NCBI GenBank assembly: GCA_015485385.1
Contig: WFTS01000008.1
Span: forward strand, 19,959 to 83,958
Direction of reading: 5' to 3'
Source: Kordiimonadales bacterium
GTDB lineage: Bacteria; Pseudomonadota; Alphaproteobacteria; Sphingomonadales; Kordiimonadaceae
DNA length: 64,000 nt
Position 1 is the stretch's first letter; each line of letters opens with the position of its first letter. The notes under the pieces are model-generated. The model saw only the letters and a list, made by a program, of their open reading frames with translations, was not told the origin of the DNA and searched no databases. Positions 1 to 9,027 of this stretch are shown piece after piece. Made by a program: the position numbers and the translations under genes.

Positions 1-1
1 A

Positions 2-1060
2 ATCAAGGCGTTAACCGCTAACAAGCGTGTGAGTGAACTCGCCGCTTTGGCCAAAGAGTTTCGCCCCGACTTTGTTGCTATAGCCGATACCAATAAGCAT
101 AAAGAGCTTAAAGAACTATTGGCTGGAACCGGCATTGAATGTGCCGCTGGATCAGAAGCCGTTATTGAGGCGGCGAAACTAAGCTCTGATATTTTAATGG
201 CGGCCATCGTGGGGGCTGCGGGACTTCGTCCAACACTTGAAGCCGTGCGGCGAGGGGCAACGGTCGCGCTTGCCAATAAAGAATGTCTCGTGTGTGCCGG
301 TGATTTGATGATGCAGGAAGTTAAGGCTAACGGTGCGCATCTTTTGCCTGTAGATTCTGAACATAACGCCATTTTTCAGGTGCTAGAAGCTGATAGGCCG
401 GATGCCGTCCATAAAATAACACTAACGGCGTCAGGGGGGCCATTTTTGGGCCGCTCAGAGGAAAGCCTGAAGTCTGTAACGCCAGCCGAAGCTGTTGCCC
501 ATCCGAATTGGGACATGGGAGCCAAAATATCAGTTGATAGCGCAACCTTGATGAATAAAGGGTTGGAAGTCATTGAAGCCTATCATCTGTTCCCTGTTGA
601 AAAGGACCAAATATCCGTTCTTATGCACCCTCAATCGGTCATTCATTCGATGGTTGAATATATTGACGGCAGTACATTGGCGCAGCTTGGGTCCCCGGAT
701 ATGCGTATTCCAATTGCATCTTGTCTTGCGTGGCCAGAACGCATGCCTGTCCCTGCAAACACACTAGATCTTGCTTCCATTGGTTCTTTAACCTTTCAAG
801 AACCCAATTATGAGAAATTTAGGTGTTTGGCGCTGGCACGCGACGCACTAGAGGCTGGCGGTGCAGCCCCTGCGACGCTAAACGCAGCAAATGAAGTTGC
901 GGTCGATGCCTTTTTAACGGGGCGTATTGGCTTTCTCGATATTTCGTCGATCGTTGAAGAAGCCTTGACGCAAATCGACATGAAAGCGCCACATTCCCTA
1001 GCGAATGTGTTCGAGATTGATAGTGAAGCGCGCCATTTAGCAAGTGCATTGATCGCTTAG
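2..1060 (+). CDS. dxr: 1-deoxy-D-xylulose 5-phosphate reductoisomerase, 5' end cut by window
   Basis: Converts DXP to 2-C-methyl-D-erythritol 4-phosphate with NADPH and a divalent metal, the committed step of the MEP isoprenoid pathway in the cytoplasm. The track starts it at a GTG (29), but the frame is open to base 2 and reads IKALTANKRV, the conserved segment after the NADPH-binding fold, so the true start lies upstream and roughly 40 residues are missing. Visible family signatures are LTASGGPF, HPNWDMGAKISVDSATLMNK and the C-terminal helical part with NAANEVAVDAF. It precedes rseP by about 20 bases, the usual alphaproteobacterial order. The later MEP enzyme IspDF is encoded at about 35-36 kb. 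Confidence 0.97.
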   Translation: MKALTANKRVSELAALAKEFRPDFVAIADTNKHKELKELLAGTGIECAAGSEAVIEAAKLSSDILMAAIVGAAGLRPTLEAVRRGATVALANKECLVCAGDLMMQEVKANGAHLLPVDSEHNAIFQVLEADRPDAVHKITLTASGGPFLGRSEESLKSVTPAEAVAHPNWDMGAKISVDSATLMNKGLEVIEAYHLFPVEKDQISVLMHPQSVIHSMVEYIDGSTLAQLGSPDMRIPIASCLAWPERMPVPANTLDLASIGSLTFQEPNYEKFRCLALARDALEAGGAAPATLNAANEVAVDAFLTGRIGFLDISSIVEEALTQIDMKAPHSLANVFEIDSEARHLASALIA

Positions 1061-1080
1061 TCGAATAAAAAGGATTGTTC

Positions 1081-2190
1081 ATGGAAACCGCAGGACCAGG
1101 TCTAATTTTTACGCTAATCGCTTTCATCGGCGGCTTTAGCATTTTAGTTTTTGTCCATGAATGGGGCCATTATAAAATGGCGCGGCTGTTTAAGGTGCGT
1201 ATTGATACATTCTCTATTGGAATGGGCAAAGAAATCTGGGGGCGTACAGATAAAAATGGAACACGGTGGCGTATAAGCGCTGTCCCGCTTGGCGGGTATG
1301 TAAAATTTTTCGGGGACGCCTCTGCAGCCAGTAACCCTGGAGATTTACCAGAGGGCCTAAGCGAAAAAGAAAAAGCTGACTGCTTTCATTTTAAACCCTT
1401 ATGGCAACGAGCCTTGATCGTTTTTGCTGGGCCTGCCGTGAATTTAATTGCGGCAGTGATAATCCTTGGGGGGTTTGCTTATATTTACGGGGTAAATATC
1501 ACACCGTCGATTATTTCAGGGGTTGCTGAACAGTCACCGGCAGAAAAAGCAGGCTTTATGGCCGGTGACCGCATCCTTTCAATCGACGGCAAGGCTGTTG
1601 AGCGGTTTTCAGACGTGGGCGAAACGATACGTTTATATCCAAACGCGCGCGTGACTATCGAAATAGAGCGTGCAGGTGAGATCAAGTTCCTTCCGGTAAC
1701 GCTTGGTGAGTTCAAACAGCAGGATAGATTTGGAAATATCTATGTGATGGGGCGTCTTGGTGTGGCCGCAGTTGACGGTGTGCATCACACGGTTGGTCTT
1801 GGCGGGGCACTTCTTGAAGGAACGCGAAGAACGGTGCGTATGGGCAAAACTATGTTCTCCACACTTGGAGAAATTATCATGGGAATACGTTCCGTTAAAG
1901 AACTTGGAGGCCCGGTTAAAATTGCAAAAGTTATTGGAGAAGCGGCAAGCATCGGGGCGGCCAGCTTTATTTCAATTCTTGCTTTATTGTCGCTGAATTT
2001 GGGAATCGTCAATTTACTACCGATTCCCGTTCTCGATGGTGGGCACCTTATGTTCTATTTATTGGAGGCAATTAAAGGTTCTCCGCTCTCAAAAAAGGCT
2101 CAAGAGGCCGGATTTATTGCCGGAGCGGCCTTAATGCTGATTTTTATGGTGTTAGTAACACTGAATGACTTGCAATCTATGGCGCTCTAG
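1081..2190 (+). CDS. rseP: RIP site-2 zinc metalloprotease RseP
   Basis: Inner-membrane intramembrane protease (M50B) that cuts transmembrane segments of anti-sigma factors and leftover signal peptides. The zinc motif HEWGH is at about residues 26-30 in the first membrane helix. A single PDZ domain follows (about residues 130-200, with GVAEQSPAEKAGF and AGDRILSIDGK). The third metal ligand motif LLPIPVLDGGH lies near residue 320, followed by two C-terminal helices. The track start is a TTG at 1075. I prefer the ATG at 1081 because AAAGGA sits 7-8 bases before it, leaving no room for a site ahead of the TTG. About 369 residues. It lies between dxr and bamA, as in most Alphaproteobacteria. Confidence 0.97.
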   Translation: METAGPGLIFTLIAFIGGFSILVFVHEWGHYKMARLFKVRIDTFSIGMGKEIWGRTDKNGTRWRISAVPLGGYVKFFGDASAASNPGDLPEGLSEKEKADCFHFKPLWQRALIVFAGPAVNLIAAVIILGGFAYIYGVNITPSIISGVAEQSPAEKAGFMAGDRILSIDGKAVERFSDVGETIRLYPNARVTIEIERAGEIKFLPVTLGEFKQQDRFGNIYVMGRLGVAAVDGVHHTVGLGGALLEGTRRTVRMGKTMFSTLGEIIMGIRSVKELGGPVKIAKVIGEAASIGAASFISILALLSLNLGIVNLLPIPVLDGGHLMFYLLEAIKGSPLSKKAQEAGFIAGAALMLIFMVLVTLNDLQSMAL

Positions 2191-2281
2191 GCCAATTTCA
2201 CCGCCACTATATAGATAGCGCTGGGTCAACAACCATTGTGCAAATAATTAAGACTGGGTTTAAAAGTTGCGTTTTTTAAAT

Positions 2282-4852
2282 ATGCGTTTGATTTTGTGCG
2301 CTTTTGTCGCACTAACAATCGGGGGAGCAACGCTAGCGGGACCAACTTTGGCCCAACAGCAGCCTGCACCCAAACAAGTGCCATTGATCCGTCAGATCAC
2401 TGTGGTTGGGAACGTGCGCGTTGAGCCTGAAACAATTGCGTCCTATTTGGTTGTGCGTGCGGGACAACCGTTTGATCCAAAGCTATTAGACACCAGTTTG
2501 AAGAACCTGTTTCGAACAGGCTTATTCTCAGATGTGGAATTTACCGAAGAGAACGGTGTGCTGTTGGTGCGGGTGGTCGAGAACCCAATTATCAACCGTA
2601 TTATCTTTGAAGGTAATAAAAAGCTTGATCGTGAAGACATGTTTGAGGAAGTGCGTATTCGCCCCCGGACAGTTTTCACACGCTCTAAAGTTCGCGCCGA
2701 TGTGAAGCGGATGATGAACCTTTACCGTACATCGGGTCGTTTTGCCGCCATTATTGAACCAAAGGTGGTTCAGCTTGAACAGAATCGCGTTGATGTGGTT
2801 TTTGAAATTCAAGAAGGCCCCAAAACCAAAATTAGCCGCATTAATTTCATCGGCAATAAAGACTTTAGTGATGGTGATCTCAGAGATGTGTTGGCAACAA
2901 AAGAAGCCCGTTGGTGGAAAATTTTCTCATCAAACGATACGTTTGATCCTGATAGACTTGCGTTTGACCAACAAGAACTTCGAAATTTTTACCGCAATGA
3001 AGGATATGCAGATTTTCGCATTATTTCAGCGGTGTCCGAACTAACGCCCGACAGGGAAGATTTTTTCATCACGTTCTCAGTTGACGAAGGCGAGATATAC
3101 AAATTTGGCACTATTGATGTGGAAAGCGAAATCCGCGATGTGGATGCCAAGCTTTTCAGGGCCTTTTTGTTGATGCGTGAGGGAAACACCTACAACGCTG
3201 AGGCAATTGAGAAGACAATTGAATCGCTTACAAATGCGGCAGGCCTGCTTGGCTATGCATTTGTTGATGTCCGGCCTAGCTTTGATCGCGATAAAGAAGC
3301 GCGCACCATGAGCATTAAGTTTAAAGTGCTTGATGCGCCGCGTGTTTATGTTGAACGCATCAATATTGGCGGCAACGTTCGCACGCTAGACCGTGTGGTT
3401 CGCCGGGAATTCCGCTTGCAAGAGGGCGATGCTTTTAATTCTACCTTGGTTACTCGCTCAGAAAACCGTCTGAAAAGATTGAATTTCTTCCGTGAAGCGG
3501 AGATCGAACAGCAGCAGGGTTCAAAGCCTGACCGCATGATATTGAATGTGAAGGTTGAAGAGCAGGCAACCGGTGAATTGAACTTGGGTGCAGGCTTTTC
3601 CAGCCTAGAGAACTTCATCTTTGATTTCTCTATTCGCGAGCGCAATCTGCTTGGTAAAGGGCAGGATTTAAGGCTTGGTGTTCGGCTTTCTGGTCGGCGT
3701 CAGGAAATTGATTTAGGATTTACCGAGCAATATTTCCTTGGGCGACGGGTTGCTGCCGGGTTTGATATTTTTGCCCGCAGAATCGATTCGTCCAGCTTTG
3801 GCTCTGTATTTGACACCAAATCTCTAGGCTTTTCACTGCGCGCAGGCATGGCCTTGAACGAATATTGGACTCTCTCAACACGTTATACGCTGCGCCAAGA
3901 TGATGTGACGACGCCAGATAGTTTTACAATCTCGCAGTTTAATAGTTTTTTCAGCAACATCTTGAGCAACTTCAATAATGGCAGTGCGGAGACACAGCAA
4001 GATCTGTTAATTCAATATGATACGGACGGTGATGGTGTGATCGAGACGGCAGATTTTTCTGCCGACGGCCAAAGCGAACCTAATATTAGTGAAATGGTTG
4101 AAGCCTCTACCTCTAGGGCGTTTCGGGAAAGTATCGGAAAACGGTTCCAGTCTATTCTTGGCTATTCTGTTGGCTTTGATACTCGCAACAGCATTATCCG
4201 GCCTACACGCGGCAACCAGTTTTTCTTCCATCAGGATTTTGCGGGTGTTGGCGGCGATGTTCGCTATTTGAAAAACCGTATCAACTTTGATAACTATTGG
4301 ACACCTTGGTCAGGTTGGACATTCCGCTTTGGCGGTGAAGCTGGTATCATTCTGGGTCTTGGTCAACAAGTGCGGCTTAGTGATAAGTTTTATATTGGTG
4401 GTCCGCGTATGCGTGGCTTCGATATCTCTGGCATTGGACCGCGTAACTTTAATAACGGTGCAAGAAACTCTCGGAGCTCACTTGGTGGTACGGCCTTTTA
4501 TATCGGACGCGGGGAATTATTCTTCCCGCTGGGGGATATGGCGCTGGAAAGCGGTATCAATGCGTCTGCGTTTGTTGATGTTGGGTCGTTGTTCCGTGCC
4601 CAAGAAGAACTTGCAGACTGTACATTCACTCAGGCAGAGTTTGATGCTGCTCAAGCAGATTCAGAAATTGTGTTTAACGGAAATACGAATTGTTTGGCGG
4701 GGAACTCTATATCGCCACGTATTGCGGTTGGTATTGGATTTTCGTGGCAATCACCATTCGGACCTTTCCGAATTGACCTATCTAAGACGATCAAGAAGCA
4801 GCTAGGGGACCGGCCACAAACCCTACAGTTTAACGTAGGAACAACTTTCTAA
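2282..4852 (+). CDS. bamA: Outer membrane protein assembly factor BamA
   Basis: Central subunit of the BAM complex; folds beta-barrel proteins into the outer membrane. An N-terminal signal peptide (RLILCAFVALTIGG...LAQQQ) precedes five POTRA repeats over about residues 30-430 and a C-terminal 16-strand barrel ending in phenylalanine (FNVGTTF). The conserved loop-6 motif MRGF is at about residues 710-713. Length is about 856 residues, longer than the roughly 800 usual; the extra comes partly from a barrel-loop insertion near residues 555-620 that carries DTDGDGVIETAD, a DxDxDG calcium-loop pattern. The start is uncertain between TTG 2267 and ATG 2282; neither has a strong Shine-Dalgarno sequence. 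It is followed by ompH. Confidence 0.97.
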   Translation: MRLILCAFVALTIGGATLAGPTLAQQQPAPKQVPLIRQITVVGNVRVEPETIASYLVVRAGQPFDPKLLDTSLKNLFRTGLFSDVEFTEENGVLLVRVVENPIINRIIFEGNKKLDREDMFEEVRIRPRTVFTRSKVRADVKRMMNLYRTSGRFAAIIEPKVVQLEQNRVDVVFEIQEGPKTKISRINFIGNKDFSDGDLRDVLATKEARWWKIFSSNDTFDPDRLAFDQQELRNFYRNEGYADFRIISAVSELTPDREDFFITFSVDEGEIYKFGTIDVESEIRDVDAKLFRAFLLMREGNTYNAEAIEKTIESLTNAAGLLGYAFVDVRPSFDRDKEARTMSIKFKVLDAPRVYVERINIGGNVRTLDRVVRREFRLQEGDAFNSTLVTRSENRLKRLNFFREAEIEQQQGSKPDRMILNVKVEEQATGELNLGAGFSSLENFIFDFSIRERNLLGKGQDLRLGVRLSGRRQEIDLGFTEQYFLGRRVAAGFDIFARRIDSSSFGSVFDTKSLGFSLRAGMALNEYWTLSTRYTLRQDDVTTPDSFTISQFNSFFSNILSNFNNGSAETQQDLLIQYDTDGDGVIETADFSADGQSEPNISEMVEASTSRAFRESIGKRFQSILGYSVGFDTRNSIIRPTRGNQFFFHQDFAGVGGDVRYLKNRINFDNYWTPWSGWTFRFGGEAGIILGLGQQVRLSDKFYIGGPRMRGFDISGIGPRNFNNGARNSRSSLGGTAFYIGRGELFFPLGDMALESGINASAFVDVGSLFRAQEELADCTFTQAEFDAAQADSEIVFNGNTNCLAGNSISPRIAVGIGFSWQSPFGPFRIDLSKTIKKQLGDRPQTLQFNVGTTF
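4019..4054 (+). other. DxDxDG calcium-loop-like insertion in BamA barrel
   Basis: These codons encode DTDGDGVIETAD, with the D-x-D-x-D-G-x-[hydrophobic]-x-x-x-D spacing of EF-hand and dockerin-type calcium loops. It lies in an Asn/Ser/Gln-rich stretch between predicted barrel strands, so probably in an extracellular loop. Calcium binding is inference. Confidence 0.55.
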
Positions 4853-4882
4853 ATTGATTCAAAGGGAAATTGGGAAAATAAC

Positions 4883-5470
4883 ATGACTATCTATAAAACA
4901 TTTAGGCTTTTTGCCGCAGCAGTTATCGCTTCACTAAGCCTTGCAGCGGCTGCTCATGCGCAGATTTTTATTGTCGATAACGAGCGTGTTGAGCGCGAAG
5001 CGGCGGCGTATAAAGATTTCAACCTTCAGACAGACGAGATGCGTCAGCAGATCGTGCAGTTGCGTCAGTATATTTCTCGTGGGGGCGCCGCTGAACAGCA
5101 GTTGGGCGAGCTTGAGCAGAAGAAATCTATCATCGGAAATGATAAATACGAGCAAGAAAAGAAAAAGCTGCAAGAAACTTACGGTTTGTACCAGCAGCAG
5201 CTTCAAATTCTGGAATATCGGTTTGATCAGGTCCGTCAAGAAGCTATGGTTCAGGTTGAGCGCGCGCGCCAGCCGGTGATCCGCAGCTTGCTGAAAAGCA
5301 GGAAAGCACAGATCATTCTGCCTAAGCGTTTGGTCTTTGGCTCTGCGGCCGGCCTTGATATCACAACCGAGTTTATCGAGCTGTTGGACGCTGAACTGCC
5401 GTCTGTAACGCTAACAAAACTGCCTAAGCCTCAGCCAGCTGCCAAACCTGCACCTGCAAGCGGCAATTGA
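4883..5470 (+). CDS. skp: OmpH/Skp-family periplasmic chaperone
   Basis: Periplasmic chaperone of the Skp/OmpH family that holds unfolded outer-membrane proteins on their way to BamA. There is a signal peptide at residues 1-26 (ending AHAQ). A long charged and Gln-rich helical region at about residues 40-130 (QKKSIIGNDKYEQEKKKLQ) would form the tentacle coiled coils of the trimer. The C-terminus is a low-complexity Lys/Pro/Ala tail (PKPQPAAKPAPA). It lies 30 bases after bamA, in the usual order. Downstream one would normally expect lpxD, but only 20 bases separate this stop from fabZ. Confidence 0.92.
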   Translation: MTIYKTFRLFAAAVIASLSLAAAAHAQIFIVDNERVEREAAAYKDFNLQTDEMRQQIVQLRQYISRGGAAEQQLGELEQKKSIIGNDKYEQEKKKLQETYGLYQQQLQILEYRFDQVRQEAMVQVERARQPVIRSLLKSRKAQIILPKRLVFGSAAGLDITTEFIELLDAELPSVTLTKLPKPQPAAKPAPASGN

Positions 5471-5490
5471 TTGCTTGAGTATCAGCTATA

Positions 5491-5928
5491 ATGGCTTTTG
5501 ATATTGCACAAATTATGGAAGCGATACCGCATCGGTATCCCTTCCTGTTGGTTGACAAAATTGTTGATGTTGAAAAGGGCGAAAGCGCTGTTGGCATCAA
5601 GAATGTCACAATTAATGAGCCGTTCTTCCCTGGCCATTTTCCGCAAAAGCCGGTTATGCCGGGGGTTTTGATCCTAGAGGCGATGGCGCAGACCGCAGGG
5701 GTTCTGGCCATTGATTTTCTTGGGGAAGATGCAAAAGGCAAGGTGGTTTATTTCATGGGTATTGACGGCGCTAAGTTTCGTCAGCCTGTTGTACCCGGTG
5801 ATCAATTACACCTAAAGGTAACCAAGACCCGTGGTGGTGGTGCCGTTTGGAAGTTTGACGCTGTAGCCACCGTGGACGGAGCTGTTGTGGCTCAAGCGAA
5901 GCTTACAGCAATGCTTGCTGCTGAATAG
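5491..5928 (+). CDS. fabZ: 3-hydroxyacyl-ACP dehydratase FabZ
   Basis: Removes water from (3R)-hydroxyacyl-ACP in fatty acid elongation, in the cytoplasm. The single hot-dog fold of 145 residues is normal length. The catalytic motif FPGHFPQKPVMPG supplies His49, and Glu63 follows in ILEAMAQ. In most Gram-negative Alphaproteobacteria this gene lies inside the lipid A cluster (lpxD-fabZ-lpxA-lpxI-lpxB). Here it directly follows ompH and is followed by a terminator and the opposing gltA gene, so all lpx neighbours are absent. Confidence 0.97.
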   Translation: MAFDIAQIMEAIPHRYPFLLVDKIVDVEKGESAVGIKNVTINEPFFPGHFPQKPVMPGVLILEAMAQTAGVLAIDFLGEDAKGKVVYFMGIDGAKFRQPVVPGDQLHLKVTKTRGGGAVWKFDAVATVDGAVVAQAKLTAMLAAE

Positions 5929-5950
5929 CCCCATAAACGATACGATTTAT

Positions 5951-5984
5951 ATAAAGGCTGGCCGTTTGTGTCGGCCTTTATTCG
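5951..5984 (+). terminator. Hairpin after fabZ
   Basis: Perfect 8-base arms ATAAAGGC and GCCTTTAT with a 15-base loop, starting about 22 bases after the fabZ stop. The T-rich right arm fits an intrinsic terminator ending the bamA-ompH-fabZ transcript. Confidence 0.6.
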
Positions 5985-6012
5985 TTAAGGACTATAAATA
6001 TTCGTAACGGGC

Positions 6013-6046
6013 TATAAAAAAGACCCGCCTCATTAAGAAGCAGGCC
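6013..6046 (-). terminator. Terminator of gltA
   Basis: Read on the minus strand: GGCCTGC, 11-base loop, GCGGGTC (seven pairs, two of them G-U), then TTTTTT. It sits about 25 bases past the gltA stop and faces the fabZ terminator. Confidence 0.7.
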
Positions 6047-6071
6047 TTTTAAACTGATAGTGCTTGCGGTT

Positions 6072-7358
6072 TTATCTTTTGTCGATCGGCACATAATCCC
6101 GCTGTGGAGTGCCCGTGAATAGCTGGCGAGGTCGTCCAATTTTCTGTGTTGGATCTTCGATCATTTCTTTCCACTGGGAAATCCAGCCTGATGTCCGTGC
6201 GAGGGCGAACAGTACGGTAAACATGCTTGTTGGGAAGCCCATGGCCCGTAGGATGATGCCAGAGTAGAAATCCACATTCGGATATAGCTTTTTGCTAACG
6301 AAATACTCGTCCTCAAGTGCTATTTTCTCCAGCTCCATCGCCACATCAAACAGCGGGTCATCAACACCCAGTTCAGCCAGAACCTTGTGCGCAGTATCAC
6401 GCATCACGGTTGCGCGTGGATCAAAGTTTTTATAAACCCGGTGCCCAAAGCCCATCAAACGGAATGGATCCGCTTTGTCCTTGGCGCGGGCGACAAATTC
6501 AGGGATACGGTCAACTGTACCAATTTCCTCAAGCATATTCAGACAAGCTTCATTCGCGCCGCCGTGGGCAGGACCCCACAAACAGGCAATGCCTGCCGCA
6601 ATACATGCGAACGGGTTGGCACCAGATGAGCCAGCCAAACGTACGGTAGACGTTGAGGCATTTTGCTCATGGTCTGCGTGCAGAATGAAGATTAAATCCA
6701 TTGCGCGTTCAAGAGTAGGGCTAACAGTATAATCTTCTGTCGGCACTGAGAACATCATATTAAGGAAATTCCCGGCATAGGACAGTTTATTGTCCGGATA
6801 TACAAACGGCTGGCCGATGGAATATTTAAAGGTCATTGCTGCAATCGTCGGGATTTTGGCGATCAAACGATAGCTTGCAACCATGCGCTGGTGCGGGTCG
6901 TTTATATCCGTACTATCATGATAGAAGGCCGCCAGAGCGCCAACAACACCAACCATAATCGCCATCGGGTGCGCATCTCTGCGGAACCCACTGAAAAAGC
7001 GGTGCAACTGCTCGTGCAGCATGGTGTGGTTGGTAATGTCGTCCGTAAATTTTTTCTTCTCGGCCTTGCTTGGAAGCTCCCCAAACAATAACAGATAGCA
7101 AACTTCCATATAGTCGCTGTCTTTTGCCAATTGCTCGATAGGATAGCCGCGATACTGTAATTCGCCTTTGTCACCGTCAATATAGGTGATTTTGCTTTCG
7201 CAGCTTGCTGTTGATGTAAAGCCCGGATCAAACGTGAATTTGCCTGTTGCAGCATAAAGCTTGCGAATATCGATAACGTCTGGACCGACGGACCCCTCTA
7301 ATACAGGTAATTCAAGGTCTACGCCTTCTCCTACAAGTCTCATAGGATCTTTTGCCAT
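6072..7358 (-). CDS. gltA: Citrate synthase
   Basis: Condenses acetyl-CoA with oxaloacetate to citrate, the entry step of the TCA cycle. It is the type II (hexameric, Gram-negative) form of about 428 residues. Family signatures include the active-site His in [12 protein letters not shown], the second His in [14 protein letters not shown], and an aspartate in NVDFYSG. The track starts at a TTG (7376); I prefer the ATG at 7358 (MAKDPMRL) because GAAAGGAG lies 7-8 bases ahead of it and falls inside the longer reading. It follows gltX on the same strand with a strong hairpin between the two. Confidence 0.97.
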   Translation of the reverse strand: MAKDPMRLVGEGVDLELPVLEGSVGPDVIDIRKLYAATGKFTFDPGFTSTASCESKITYIDGDKGELQYRGYPIEQLAKDSDYMEVCYLLLFGELPSKAEKKKFTDDITNHTMLHEQLHRFFSGFRRDAHPMAIMVGVVGALAAFYHDSTDINDPHQRMVASYRLIAKIPTIAAMTFKYSIGQPFVYPDNKLSYAGNFLNMMFSVPTEDYTVSPTLERAMDLIFILHADHEQNASTSTVRLAGSSGANPFACIAAGIACLWGPAHGGANEACLNMLEEIGTVDRIPEFVARAKDKADPFRLMGFGHRVYKNFDPRATVMRDTAHKVLAELGVDDPLFDVAMELEKIALEDEYFVSKKLYPNVDFYSGIILRAMGFPTSMFTVLFALARTSGWISQWKEMIEDPTQKIGRPRQLFTGTPQRDYVPIDKR

Positions 7359-7373
7359 TGTCGATACTCCTTT

Positions 7374-7406
7374 CAAAAAAATAACAACCCGCAGTGATGC
7401 GGATTG
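7374..7406 (-). terminator. Terminator-like hairpin between gltX and gltA
   Basis: On the minus strand the arms CAATCCGCA and TGCGGGTTG (nine pairs, one G-U) enclose a TCAC tetraloop and run into TTATTTTTT. It starts only 6 bases after the gltX stop and ends just before the gltA ribosome-binding site, so it could end the gltX transcript or act as an attenuator on gltA. Confidence 0.8.
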
Positions 7407-7412
7407 GGGTTT

Positions 7413-8825
7413 TTAAGCTGCAGCCTGATCGCGCAGACGCGCAATCGATTCTACCTGGCCTAAAATTTCCAGGGTCTCTGCAAGGTCACCTGACTGTTTT
7501 CCTCCAGTCAGAGCCGCTCGCAAGGGCTGCATTACTTTACCCGGTTTCAAATCCCTCGCTTCGGCGAAAGACATAATGGAATTCTTAATATCTTCACTAT
7601 TCCAAGACGTTAAGGCTTCCAGTTCATTTGCTACATCAGCAATTACCGGGCGAGTTTCGTCCGTGAATTGCTTTGCAGCTTTGTCGGTTAAGGCTATGGG
7701 CCGGATATCGCAGTAAAGGGCTGCGCTTTCGGAAATGTCCGGTAGCCGTTTTGCACGTTCTGCCAAACTTGGGAGCGCCTTTAAAAGACGGGCCTCTTCG
7801 GTTTTGCTTAACGCATGGTCAATAAGGTTTTCTAGGGCGCTTTTTATGTAAGGCAAGAGCTCAGACGCATTTAATGTGCGTAAATAATGGCTGTTGAGAC
7901 TATCAATCTTATCAAAATCGAAGCGTGATGGGCCTTTGCCGATATTTTCAAGGTTAAACCAATTAATCGCTTCTTGGGTTGAGATAATCTCATCATCGCC
8001 GTGGCTCCAGCCAAGGCGTAACAGATAATTGCGCATAGCTTCGGGTAGAAAACCCATATCTTCATAGGCATCCACACCTAATGCCCCGTGTCGCTTTGAT
8101 AGTTTTTTACCGTCGGGACCATGGATTAACGGGATGTGTGCATACTCTGGAACAGACCAGCCCATGGCTTCGTAAATTGGTAATTGGCGAAAGGCGTTAT
8201 TCAGGTGATCATCGCCTCGCACAATGTGGGTTACGCCCATATCATAGTCATCAACCACCACAGCAAGCATATAAGTGGGGGTGCCGTCAGAGCGCAGGAT
8301 AATCATGTCATCCAGTTCGGCATTTTGCACAGTAACAGAGCCTTGAACACGGTCCACAATGGTATGTGCGCCTTCTCGCGGCATTTTCATACGGATAGAA
8401 TAGGGTGTGTTCTCTGGGGCCTCTGCTTGTTTGTCGCGCCAAATATCGCCGCGAAAACGCTCTCCGCCAGCTCGTGCAGCATCCCGCTTTTCAGCCAATT
8501 CTTCCGCTGTAGCAAAACATTTATAGGCATTGCCACTTTCCAACAGAGCCTGAGCAATCTCACGGTGCCTGTCAGCGCGGCTTGCTTGGCTAATAGCATC
8601 GCCGTCCCAATCAAGTCCAAGCCACTGCAAACCCTTTAAAATGGCGTCAATAGCCTCTTGGGTGGATCGTTTGGTGTCAGTATCTTCGATACGCAGCAAA
8701 AATTTGCCGCCATTTGCCCTAGCAAAAAGCCAATTATACAACGCCGTCCGAGCCCCGCCGATATGGAGAAAGCCAGTGGGAGAGGGCGCAAAACGCGTTA
8801 CAATATCGGGCATGTCACTTGTCAT
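7413..8825 (-). CDS. gltX: Glutamyl-tRNA synthetase
   Basis: Class I aminoacyl-tRNA synthetase charging tRNA-Glu (and often tRNA-Gln in Alphaproteobacteria, before amidation). About 470 residues, normal length. The HIGH-like motif is in APSPTGFLHIGGART near the N-terminus, and the KMSKS-like motif is KLSKRHG near residue 240. The anticodon-binding helical domain fills the C-terminal third. The start is ATG 8825, with a second in-frame Met at codon 5. It is divergent from comEC across about 200 bases and upstream of gltA on the same strand. Confidence 0.97.
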   Translation of the reverse strand: MTSDMPDIVTRFAPSPTGFLHIGGARTALYNWLFARANGGKFLLRIEDTDTKRSTQEAIDAILKGLQWLGLDWDGDAISQASRADRHREIAQALLESGNAYKCFATAEELAEKRDAARAGGERFRGDIWRDKQAEAPENTPYSIRMKMPREGAHTIVDRVQGSVTVQNAELDDMIILRSDGTPTYMLAVVVDDYDMGVTHIVRGDDHLNNAFRQLPIYEAMGWSVPEYAHIPLIHGPDGKKLSKRHGALGVDAYEDMGFLPEAMRNYLLRLGWSHGDDEIISTQEAINWFNLENIGKGPSRFDFDKIDSLNSHYLRTLNASELLPYIKSALENLIDHALSKTEEARLLKALPSLAERAKRLPDISESAALYCDIRPIALTDKAAKQFTDETRPVIADVANELEALTSWNSEDIKNSIMSFAEARDLKPGKVMQPLRAALTGGKQSGDLAETLEILGQVESIARLRDQAAA

Positions 8826-9027
8826 GCTCAGAACCTAATTCCTTATTTACAGTACAAATTGTCGGCACAAATTGGGGGAGTGTGCCCAAAGAAATATTTC
8901 AGCGTGGTTCTATCATATGTCTCGTGGGAACACAAATGGCTAGTGTATCAAAATTGGACCAAAACGCACTATTTACGCTAGTAAAGTCTCGTTTTGCGGT
9001 TAATGTCGCAAAAGGGGGGCCGGGTCG
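8826..9027. promoter_or_regulatory. Divergent gltX / comEC promoter region
   Basis: About 200 bases between two divergent starts. The stretch holds a short direct repeat (ACAAATTG twice, 14 bases apart, near 8851-8875). Small frames across it in the track have no family signal and look spurious. I see no clear consensus promoter. Confidence 0.4.
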
